The notes below the pieces were generated by a model that saw nothing but the letters and a program-made list of their open reading frames with translations, was not told where the DNA came from and searched no databases. A stretch of DNA of 6,311 bases from an uncultured Nocardiopsis sp. (GTDB lineage: Bacteria > Actinomycetota > Actinomycetes > Streptosporangiales > Streptosporangiaceae): NCBI GenBank assembly GCA_937957845.1, contig CALGOD010000067.1, positions 1-6,311 on the forward strand, read 5' to 3'. Below, piece by piece: positions 1-5,341 of the stretch (the first letter of the stretch is position 1; every line of letters begins with the position of its first letter). The position numbers and the translations under genes are program-made.

Positions 1-173
1 GGTGACCCGGTGTCGGGTCTGCTCGGTGGAGGTCTGTTGGGTGGGGACCTGCTGGGCGGATTGGGCGTGGGTGGTGGGACTCTGCCGTTGGCTCAGGCCA
101 CCCCGGCCGCCGGTGACCCGGTGTCGGGTCTGCTCGGTGGGGACCTGCTGGGCGGGGGAACCCTGCCTCTGGC
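1..173 (+). repeat. Two imperfect tandem copies encoding the GLLGG-type repeat
   Basis: Copy 1 starts at base 1 and copy 2 at base 112. Bases 1-29 and 112-140 are identical, and bases 40-59 are identical to 136-155. The offset falls from 111 to 96 between these blocks because copy 2 lacks one GLLGG unit (15 bases). A second five-residue segment present in copy 1 is also missing just before GTLPLA. The end of each unit (GGGTLPLA) is conserved in protein but differs at third codon positions. This pattern suggests slippage or unequal recombination in five-codon steps, plus selection on the protein. Confidence 0.8.
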
Positions 174-549
174 CGCCGCGGACAGCCCCGTCGCACCCGT
201 CGACAGTCGGAACACCGACCTGACCGGAGGTGCCGCCGGTCTGGTCTCCGACCTGGTGCTGTCCGACGACGTGCTGCCCATGTCCGCCGGTCGTAGTGAC
301 CTGCCCCAGCCCATCGGAGACGCCCCGGTCGAGCTGCTGCCGATCCCCGAGGACGCCCTGCCCGTGGCGGGCCCCGAGGTCGCCTCCGCCACCGAGCTCC
401 TCGTCGACACCGTCCGTACGACGCAGCTTTCTCCCAGCGGTGACACCTTCGGCAACGACCTGGTCGGGGTCAAGGGCATGCCCGAGCTGGGCCTGCCTTC
501 CGTCGACACCGGTGCGCTGGACGACACGCTGTCCGGCGACCTCGTCTGA
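1..549 (+). CDS. Gly/Leu-rich repeat protein, C-terminal fragment (5' end outside window)
   Basis: The frame is open from base 1 and ends at TGA 547-549, giving 182 visible residues; the true start lies upstream of the window. Visible residues 1-58 are low-complexity Gly/Leu sequence with two imperfect copies of one unit: GDPVSGLLGG at 1-10 and 38-47, DLLGG at 16-20 and 48-52, GGGTLPLA at 24-31 and 51-58. Residues 59-182 are non-repetitive, acidic and rich in Pro, Val, Leu and Asp, with very few basic residues. There is no LPXTG sortase motif, C-terminal membrane segment or basic tail at the end, which reads ...LSGDLV. I do not recognise a family. Repeats of this Gly/Leu kind occur in secreted or surface proteins of filamentous actinomycetes, so an extracellular location is possible, but the signal peptide region is not in view. 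A strong hairpin 13 bases after the stop supports the gene end. Confidence 0.75.
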   Translation, partial: GDPVSGLLGGGLLGGDLLGGLGVGGGTLPLAQATPAAGDPVSGLLGGDLLGGGTLPLAAADSPVAPVDSRNTDLTGGAAGLVSDLVLSDDVLPMSAGRSDLPQPIGDAPVELLPIPEDALPVAGPEVASATELLVDTVRTTQLSPSGDTFGNDLVGVKGMPELGLPSVDTGALDDTLSGDLV

Positions 550-561
550 CCTTTCTGGAAC

Positions 562-589
562 GTGCGTCCGCCGGTCGTGGCGGACGCAC
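562..589 (+). terminator. Hairpin terminator of the repeat-protein gene
   Basis: A perfect 11-bp inverted repeat (GTGCGTCCGCC at 562-572, GGCGGACGCAC at 579-589) with a 6-base loop begins 13 bases after the TGA at 547-549. No T-run follows, which is common for hairpin terminators in GC-rich actinomycetes. Position and stem strength make termination the best reading. Confidence 0.75.
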
Positions 590-701
590 AGGCCTCGGGC
601 GGCGCGCGGGACCACTTTCCGCTGACGGGGCGCCATGGGGAACTGTGGGGGTTCCAGGCGCGTACCGGTGGAAGGGCGGGAGTCCCCGTCGCCCGAGGTA
701 C

Positions 702-739
702 GACCGCGGCTCCGGACCGGGGGGACCGGAGCCGCGGTC
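702..739. terminator. 14-bp hairpin between convergent genes, possible bidirectional terminator
   Basis: A perfect 14-bp inverted repeat (GACCGCGGCTCCGG at 702-715, CCGGAGCCGCGGTC at 726-739) with a 10-base G-rich loop. It lies between the converging repeat-protein gene (+, ends 549) and LCP gene (-, ends 923). No T-tract is present on either strand. It could stop read-through in both directions or be a structured 3' end. It is the most stable-looking hairpin in the gene-free stretch 550-922. Confidence 0.55.
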
Positions 740-744
740 TCTCT

Positions 745-868
745 GTGTCCGTACGGTCCACGGGCACGTCTGAGGCGGACCACGCCCCTGGGCGTCTCGA
801 CGATGCCAGACGTGGGCGTCGGGCTCTTCTTCCCGACGATGCTCCTCGTCCCGGACCCGTACGGACAC
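745..868. repeat. Spaced 12-bp inverted repeat with palindromic CCGTACGG cores
   Basis: GTGTCCGTACGG at 745-756 is the exact reverse complement of CCGTACGGACAC at 857-868, separated by 100 bases. Each arm contains the 8-bp palindrome CCGTACGG (749-756 and 857-864). The interval holds a 7-bp hairpin (817-838) and a short dyad near 782-795. The arms could close a larger folded RNA or be two binding sites for one protein. They lack the flanking target duplication and transposase expected of an insertion element. Confidence 0.5.
817..838 (-). terminator. Small hairpin downstream of the LCP gene
   Basis: CGTCGGG at 817-823 pairs with CCCGACG at 832-838 around an 8-base pyrimidine-rich loop. It lies about 85 bases beyond the LCP stop codon on the minus strand. 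The stem is short and no U-tract follows, so it is only a weak terminator candidate; the longer hairpin at 702-739 may do the job instead. Confidence 0.3.
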
Positions 869-922
869 CGGAAGCGGATTCGACGGCGGGCGCGCCGGGC
901 GAGGGCCCGCGCGGTCACCGCC

Positions 923-2548
923 TCATTCGGACTCGTCCTCCGTACCGAAGCCCAGACCGTCGGAGCACGGGTCGGACGTGGCGTCGCGTCCCTGTCCCGG
1001 CTGGGCGGGATCGTCCTGTTCCGACGGCGGAGAGGCGTTCGCGGATTCCTCGTCCAGTGGGGACGGCGAGGCGCCCGGAGGATCCTGCGGTGCCGCGGCG
1101 TCGTCCGCCATCAACATGGGCAGGGGCCGGTCCTCGCGAATGGCGGTGAACAGCTCCGCGGCCTCGTCCTCGTACCACATGACCCGGTTGGGGTTGAAGG
1201 GCGCCTGGTACCAGGGGACCGTGTGGAACTCGATGTCGGTGAGGTCCACGTCCACCATGGTCACGGCGATCGAGAGCATCCTGTCGAACGTGAGCGCGTG
1301 GTCGGTGGTGCTGTTCTGGGCTATCGCCTGGAGGATGCCGTTCAGCTTGGTCGGACTGGTGAGCACGTCGTTGTCGGTGACCTGGTCGGCCAGTGCGGAC
1401 AGGAACATCTGTTGGCGGTCGATGCGACCGATGTCGCCGCCGTCACCGATCTCGTAGCGTGCCCGGACGAACGACAGCGCCTGTTCACCGTCGAGTGTCT
1501 GCCGGCCCGCGTCGAGGTCGAGCTTGGAACGACGGTCCCGCATCGGCTCGGGGATGCACATCTCCACACCGCCGATGGCGTCCACGACGTCGCGGAAGCT
1601 CATGAAGCTCAGGTGCACGAAGTGGTCGATCCGAATGTCGGTGAGGGACTCGATGGTGTGCACCACGCAGGGCGGTCCGCCATGGTACATCGCGGCGTTG
1701 ATCATGCCGAAGTAGCCCTGTGTTCCCTCGGCGTCGCCGTAGGGGTCGCACTGGGGCAGGTCGACCAGGGAGTCCCGCGGGAAGCTGATCACCGAGACGC
1801 GCTTCTCGGGGGAGACGTGCGCCAGCATGATCGCGTCCGAACGTTCGCCCTCGAACTCGCTGGAGTAGGCGGTGCTCCCCTCCTCGTAGCCGTCGGTGCC
1901 GATGAAGAGGACGTTGACCGCGTCGTTGATGCGTTCGGGGCGCTCCTCCTCCTTCAACACCGAGTCGATGTCGTGCTGGACCATGTCCGAACGCAGTGAG
2001 CGGTAGTAGCCGTAGGCGGTGGCGACTCCGGTGAGCAGGACCAGGGCCAGACCCGCGGCGGTCCACAGCAGGATCCGGCGCAGGCGGCGCCGTCTTCTCG
2101 GGGCCACGGGGACGGCGGCCACCTTCGCGCCGTCGCTCCCGCCCTCCTCGGCGTCCTCCGAAGTGTCGGAGGAGGGTTCGGCGGACTCGGCTTCGTCCAC
2201 GTCCTTCTCGCGGTCCTTCGAGGGCTCGGTATCGGGGGTGCCCGGTCCCTCACCGTCCTGGCCGTCCGGCGTGGGACGCTCGTCTTGGTCGGCCTGGTCT
2301 GCCTGATCGGTCTGGTCGTCTGGATCGGGTCGCTCATCCTGGACCGGTCGGTCGCTTCGGTCGGCCTGATCGCCCTGCTCGTCCGGGTCCCGGCCCGTGC
2401 CGTCGGGGGTGTCGCCGTCGTCCCGACAGCGGTCATCGCCACCGGAGTCGGCCCGGGCCGGGTCGGTGGTCTCGGAGCCGGTCGTGGGCTCCTCGTCGGG
2501 TGTGTGTTCCGCGCCTGAGTCGGCGGCGGGGTTCTCGTCAGCGGGCAT
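923..2548 (-). CDS. LCP-family (LytR-CpsA-Psr) cell-wall glycopolymer transferase
   Basis: 541 residues from ATG 2546-2548 to TGA 923-925. LCP enzymes transfer lipid-linked glycopolymers (teichoic acids, arabinogalactan, capsule) onto peptidoglycan outside the membrane. Order: acidic, disordered cytoplasmic tail 1-150 (D/E/Q/P-rich, with DERP at 71-74 and 89-92 and DQAD repeats between 60 and 88); basic patch RRRRRLRR 151-158; membrane helix about 159-180; LCP domain about 208-400; acidic Pro/Ser-rich end 480-541. Family hallmarks are present: NVLFIGTD 212-219, ERSDAIMLAHV 235-245, SFPRDS 255-260, INAAMYHGG 283-291, TLDGEQALSFVRAR 351-364 and GRIDRQQ 374-380. These cover the Asp and Arg residues that bind the pyrophosphate and Mg2+ in LCP structures. 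The basic patch predicts tail inside, enzyme outside. The frame stays open to an ATG at 2710, but those 54 extra residues are Arg-rich and look like translated leader. The chosen start has only a weak GAG-type ribosome site. The polymer substrate cannot be told from sequence. Confidence 0.93.
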   Translation of the reverse strand: MPADENPAADSGAEHTPDEEPTTGSETTDPARADSGGDDRCRDDGDTPDGTGRDPDEQGDQADRSDRPVQDERPDPDDQTDQADQADQDERPTPDGQDGEGPGTPDTEPSKDREKDVDEAESAEPSSDTSEDAEEGGSDGAKVAAVPVAPRRRRRLRRILLWTAAGLALVLLTGVATAYGYYRSLRSDMVQHDIDSVLKEEERPERINDAVNVLFIGTDGYEEGSTAYSSEFEGERSDAIMLAHVSPEKRVSVISFPRDSLVDLPQCDPYGDAEGTQGYFGMINAAMYHGGPPCVVHTIESLTDIRIDHFVHLSFMSFRDVVDAIGGVEMCIPEPMRDRRSKLDLDAGRQTLDGEQALSFVRARYEIGDGGDIGRIDRQQMFLSALADQVTDNDVLTSPTKLNGILQAIAQNSTTDHALTFDRMLSIAVTMVDVDLTDIEFHTVPWYQAPFNPNRVMWYEDEAAELFTAIREDRPLPMLMADDAAAPQDPPGASPSPLDEESANASPPSEQDDPAQPGQGRDATSDPCSDGLGFGTEDESE

Positions 2549-2997
2549 TGTGCAATCTCGGTGAGTTCGGACGGCGGGGCGTGCCAACGGTCGGACGCCG
2601 GTCAGGGGAGGCACGTGCTCCGTGTCCGGAGGAAGATGGAGGCCGCGCGAGGTACCGGATGTGAAGGTCCGCCGGGTCCGGGATCTCCGGGAGGATCGTG
2701 AGTGGCCCACGAGTGGTGGCGGTGCCGGAGAACGTGTGTCGCCGACAACACGGGAAAAACGCGCGTGGCAGAGATCCTAGGTGAAGTCTCCCGCAGCCGC
2801 GCGTCAGGGTTGTCCTCACGACGGTGACCTGACCACAATGACGCTGCACGATTCCTCAGCTCCGCGGTCGTCTCATGGAGCCCGTGTGCCTGGTTTTCCC
2901 TTTGATGTCGGTATGAAACCGTTCGGTGTCACCCTGTGGGCGCGGGTGGGCGACCGCCGCGACGGACGGCGGCGCGGTGTGCGGTCTCCTTCGGGGA
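2549..2997 (-). other. 449-bp gene-free region upstream of the LCP gene
   Basis: No reading frame here has a credible protein, and no tRNA or other RNA gene was recognised. It should contain the LCP promoter. The best -10-like hexamer on the minus strand is TAGGAT (2779-2774), but it has no good -35 at 16-19 bases and would give a leader of roughly 220 bases. Small dyads occur, such as GCACGTGC at 2611-2618 and TGTCG-C-CGACA near 2737-2747. Positions 2891-2925 are locally less GC-rich. None of these is strong enough to call as a site. Confidence 0.5.
2954..2972 (-). terminator. Possible terminator after the small membrane-protein gene
   Basis: CCGCCG at 2954-2959 pairs with CGGCGG at 2967-2972 around a 7-base loop, 25 bases beyond the stop codon at 2998-3000 in the direction of transcription. 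It is short, all G/C, and has no U-tract. Confidence 0.35.
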
Positions 2998-3663
2998 TCA
3001 GTCGTCCCAGAAGGCGCTCTCCTTCTCGGCGCCCTCCGCGGAGGCCGAACGTCCGCTCTTGGCCGCGGGCTTCGCGGTGGACTTGCCCGAGGTGGTCTTG
3101 GTGGTCTTGCGGGCGGGTGTGGCGGTCTTGCCTCCGGTGTGCCGCGGACGCGCGGTGACCGCGCTCTTGGTGATGGGTTCACTGGGGCGCGGAGCCTCCC
3201 CGGAGTGGATGCTCAGCGCCTCCTCCTCCACGGAGAGCATCTTGCGGACCGGGGCGGGGATCTCGGGAAGACGTTCGGAGCGCAGATGTGCGCCGAGCAC
3301 CTCCAGGGCGTGATCGCACAGCAGGTGGCGGGCGCGCTCGGACTTGATGCCGCTCAGTTCCTCGATCTCGGGCAGGCCCCGTTCGCGCAGCAGACGGATG
3401 ACGTCGCGCAACCGGTCCCGGGTCTTGCGGTCGGTCATCGACATGACGGTCAACTCGGCCTCGGAGAGGAAGCTCTCCTTGCTGTCACCGGAGTCGCGCT
3501 CGGCGATGAAGGCACTGGTGAGTGCGCGTGCGGAGGTTCGGGAGGAGGCGCGGATGTCGTCGCGTCTGACGATGCGGGCCTGGAGGCCGGTCACGACGGC
3601 GCTGGTGACCAGGCTGATTCCGGCACCCAGCAGGATCAACACGAGCGGGTTCTCTAGGAGCAC
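2998..3663 (-). CDS. Single-pass membrane protein with histone-H1-like basic tail, function unknown
   Basis: 221 residues from GTG 3661-3663 to TGA 2998-3000. This start is preferred because GGAAAGG (3677-3671) lies 7 bases upstream and because it places the membrane helix at the very N-terminus. An in-frame GTG at 3703-3705 would add 14 residues but has no visible ribosome site. Order: hydrophobic helix about residues 6-27; basic stretch RIVRRDD just after it, predicting an outside N-terminus and cytoplasmic C-terminus; charged, probably helical region about 35-145, with LPEI at 97-100 and 133-136; then a low-complexity Lys/Ala/Thr/Ser/Pro tail at 166-206 (KTATPARKTTKTT, KPAAKSGRS) resembling H1-type tails; and an acidic end SAFWDD. 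I do not recognise a named family. The tail could bind nucleic acid or anionic lipid, which is inference. It has its own promoter at 3750-3779. Confidence 0.8.
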   Translation of the reverse strand: MLLENPLVLILLGAGISLVTSAVVTGLQARIVRRDDIRASSRTSARALTSAFIAERDSGDSKESFLSEAELTVMSMTDRKTRDRLRDVIRLLRERGLPEIEELSGIKSERARHLLCDHALEVLGAHLRSERLPEIPAPVRKMLSVEEEALSIHSGEAPRPSEPITKSAVTARPRHTGGKTATPARKTTKTTSGKSTAKPAAKSGRSASAEGAEKESAFWDD

Positions 3664-3675
3664 GACAGGACCTTT

Positions 3676-3695
3676 CCGGGCGGGGGCCCGCCCGG
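3676..3695 (-). promoter_or_regulatory. GC hairpin touching the Shine-Dalgarno of the membrane-protein gene
   Basis: CCGGGCGGG at 3676-3684 is the exact reverse complement of CCCGCCCGG at 3687-3695, giving an 8-9 bp stem with a 2-4 base loop. On the minus-strand transcript its last two G residues are the first bases of the GGAAAGG ribosome site (3677-3671). A fold this stable could tune ribosome access or protect the 5' leader. If the alternative GTG at 3705 were used, the hairpin would lie inside the coding region. Confidence 0.45.
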
Positions 3696-3749
3696 GCGCG
3701 ATCACTGGAGTGACGGAGGTGTGCGGTGGGGCGGGACCGGTGCGGGGCG

Positions 3750-3779
3750 ACTATTCGCCACACGAGGGGTGATTGTCAA
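3750..3779 (-). promoter_or_regulatory. Sigma-70-type promoter for the membrane-protein gene
   Basis: On the minus strand TTGACA (3779-3774) matches the -35 consensus perfectly and is followed after 18 bases by AATAGT (3755-3750), a 4/6 match to the -10 consensus. Transcription would start near 3743, giving a leader of about 80 bases to the GTG at 3663, or about 38 bases to the alternative GTG at 3705. It is the best promoter-like sequence in the window. Confidence 0.6.
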
Positions 3780-3876
3780 GTACGGATGCCGCGGGCCCCA
3801 CCGACGGTCGCCTCCTCGTGGGTGGGAGGCCGGGGGCACGGGTGGATGGGGCCCGGACGTTCGTTCGGAGGGAGCG

Positions 3877-3908
3877 TTCTCCCCCAGGCATGCCCGGTCA
3901 GGGGAGAA
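3877..3908 (-). terminator. Hairpin downstream of the ROK regulator gene
   Basis: TTCTCCCC at 3877-3884 is the exact reverse complement of GGGGAGAA at 3901-3908, and the 16-base interval contains the palindrome GGCATGCC (3887-3894). It lies about 48 bases past the ROK stop codon and upstream of the next gene's promoter, a sensible place for termination on the minus strand. A two-site protein-binding dyad is the alternative. Confidence 0.5.
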
Positions 3909-3955
3909 GGTAACTCCTCACCACGTGCCCGGGGCGCACGACAGGGCGTGGGACC

Positions 3956-5143
3956 CTACCCGGCCAGGAGCTTGTTCACCGCGTCCGGCGACAGTATCTC
4001 CTCGGTCACCATGGCGGCGCATCCACGCACGCCGGCGTCGTCCCACAGGGAGCCGGCCACCACGCGCAACTGTCGGGTGGCCAGGGCGGTGCATTGCTGG
4101 AACACCACCTCGCGTACGCCGGCGACCAGGTGGTCGTAGGCCTGGGACAGGTCTCCGCCCAGCACGATCACCTCGGGATTGAGCAGGTTCACCGCTCCGG
4201 CCAGCGCCTGGCCGAGTCGTCTTCCCGCGTCCCGGATCAGCGTCACCGCCACCGGATCGCCTTCGACGGCCAACGCCACCAACTCCTGGAGCGTGGTGAC
4301 CCGGCGGCCCTGTTCGGCGGCGGCGGCCAGAAGCCGTCGCCCGCCCGCGACCGCCTCCAGACAGTCGGTGTTGCCGCAGCGGCAGGGGAGTCCGCCGCCG
4401 TCACGCACCGGGATGTGCCCGATCTCCCCGGCGGCGCCCAGCGACCCGCGCAGCAACCGCCCACCGGACAGCAGACCGGCGCCGATGCCGGTGGAGACCT
4501 TCACGAACACCATGTCGTCGGGGTGTCCGTGTCCGCCCGCGATGTGCTCGCCGAGCGCCATCACGTTCACGTCGTTGTCCACCATGACGGGTACGGGGAA
4601 GCGCTCGGCGACCAGTGGGGCCAGGGGGATCCCCGCCCACTTGCCGAGGAAGGGGCGGTCGTCGGCGCGTCCCGCGTGGAACTCGACCGTCCCGGGCAGA
4701 CCGATGCCCACCCCGCGCACGTCCCCGGGGTCGCGGCCCAGGGAGACCAGTTGTTCGGACCAGGTGTCCAACAACCAGGGGAGGGTGGCGTCCGGTCCCC
4801 GTTCCATGTCGGGTGATCCCGGGGTACGGACCAGGATGTCGCCGTTGAGGTCGCACACCGCGGCCTGACTGCGGACCATGCCCAGTGCGCTGGTGAGGAT
4901 GAGCCCGCTGCCGGCGTTGAACTCCAACAGGATCGGCGGGCGCCCGCCGCTGGAGACGGCTCCGGGGCCCTCGGTGACGAGCCCGCTGTCGAGCAGTTCG
5001 GTCACGCGCAGGGAGACGGAGGGACGGGACAGGCCCGTGACCCGGCCGATCTCGGAGCGGCTGGTGGCGGTGCCGGAACGGATGAGCTCCAGGATGTGGC
5101 CGCTGGTGGCTGAGGAGGACAGGCGTCCCGGGGTTCTGGCCAT
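3956..5143 (-). CDS. ROK-family transcriptional regulator (NagC/Mlc/XylR type)
   Basis: 395 residues from ATG 5141-5143 to TAG 3956-3958, the usual length for ROK repressors. A winged helix-turn-helix occupies about residues 14-62 (SEIGRVTGLSRPSVSLRVTEL, with the recognition helix near 39-51). A ROK sugar-sensing domain follows. The N-terminal phosphate motif of ROK kinases is degenerate (SALGMVRSQAAV, 85-96, in place of DxGGT), so kinase activity is unlikely. Sugar-site elements remain: GLPG 148-151, DNDVN 189-193, STGIGAG 217-223, GEIGH 239-243 and CLE 261-263. The zinc motif is complete in its ligands (H243, C254, C256, C261), though Asp260 replaces the usual Gly before the last Cys. Known members release DNA on binding a sugar or sugar phosphate. 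It is transcribed divergently from zwf, so control of zwf and of itself is likely. The start has no clear ribosome site, and an overlapping out-of-frame ATG sits 7 bases upstream. The specific ligand cannot be read from sequence. Confidence 0.93.
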   Translation of the reverse strand: MARTPGRLSSSATSGHILELIRSGTATSRSEIGRVTGLSRPSVSLRVTELLDSGLVTEGPGAVSSGGRPPILLEFNAGSGLILTSALGMVRSQAAVCDLNGDILVRTPGSPDMERGPDATLPWLLDTWSEQLVSLGRDPGDVRGVGIGLPGTVEFHAGRADDRPFLGKWAGIPLAPLVAERFPVPVMVDNDVNVMALGEHIAGGHGHPDDMVFVKVSTGIGAGLLSGGRLLRGSLGAAGEIGHIPVRDGGGLPCRCGNTDCLEAVAGGRRLLAAAAEQGRRVTTLQELVALAVEGDPVAVTLIRDAGRRLGQALAGAVNLLNPEVIVLGGDLSQAYDHLVAGVREVVFQQCTALATRQLRVVAGSLWDDAGVRGCAAMVTEEILSPDAVNKLLAG

Positions 5144-5196
5144 ATCTCATTCAATCATGGGGTTCGGCCGGGAAGGCTGGGAGGTTATGTAAATAA

Positions 5197-5228
5197 TTGT
5201 TCTGAAGTGTGCTTGGTTTTTTACCATA
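5197..5228 (+). promoter_or_regulatory. Candidate zwf promoter with possibly shared -10 element
   Basis: TTGTTC at 5197-5202 could serve as -35 and TACCAT at 5222-5227 as -10 on the plus strand, with a rather long 19-base spacer. The same bases read on the minus strand give TATGGT (5228-5223), a -10-like hexamer for the ROK gene, with TTGTCC (5255-5250) as a distant -35 at 21 bases. Both spacers are longer than optimal, so this is a weak call. Confidence 0.3.
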
Positions 5229-5248
5229 GTCGGGCTTACTCTCGAAAG

Positions 5249-5273
5249 GGGACAACGGCTCGAGATCCGTCCC
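5249..5273. promoter_or_regulatory. Imperfect dyad around CTCGAG, possible operator
   Basis: GGGAC at 5249-5253 and GTCCC at 5269-5273 flank the palindrome CTCGAG (5259-5264), with CGG and CCG placed asymmetrically inside the arms. It would lie just downstream of the candidate zwf start, a position suited to repression. The symmetry is imperfect and chance is not excluded in GC-rich DNA. Confidence 0.25.
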
Positions 5274-5341
5274 GTTCCCCTCGTGTCGCACTCCACCCCC
5301 CGTCCCCCACCCCTTTTCCTCTTCGCTGGAGCAGACCGAAG

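Larger units (their letters stand above)
5144..5341. promoter_or_regulatory. Divergent control region between the ROK regulator and zwf
   Basis: 198 bases separate the two start codons and must carry both promoters. Positions about 5184-5228 are strikingly AT-rich against the surroundings. Positions 5288-5326 are an almost pure C/T tract forming the zwf leader, followed by GGAG (5328-5331), 10 bases before the ATG, as the likely ribosome site. The ROK operator is expected here, but I see no perfect palindrome matching a known ROK site. Confidence 0.7.

Noticed and set aside
1..173. CRISPR-like or mobile-element reading of the left-edge repeats
   Set aside because: The repeats are in frame, lack uniform spacers and encode a conserved peptide, so they are coding repeats.
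745..868. Miniature inverted-repeat transposable element
   Set aside because: The 12-bp arms have no flanking target-site duplication that I can see, and there is no transposase nearby.
635..1999. Long plus-strand open frame of 454 codons opposite the LCP gene
   Set aside because: It is antisense to a clear LCP domain and results from GC-rich codon bias. Its protein has no recognisable domain and starts inside the hairpin-rich region.
2549..2710. 54-residue N-terminal extension of the LCP protein from an upstream ATG
   Set aside because: The extension is Arg/Thr-rich and unlike the acidic tail that follows. The ATG at 2548 gives a more coherent protein.
2926..3657. 243-codon plus-strand open frame opposite the small membrane-protein gene
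   Set aside because: The minus-strand frame has a promoter, ribosome site, membrane helix and sensible composition. The plus-strand product is Gly/Arg-rich shadow sequence.
4094..4816. Plus-strand open frames opposite the ROK gene
   Set aside because: They are antisense to well-conserved ROK motifs and are His/Gly/Arg-rich shadows.
5288..5326. C/T-rich tract as a special regulatory element
   Set aside because: It is a plain pyrimidine-rich leader without symmetry or repeat structure; composition alone does not support a call.
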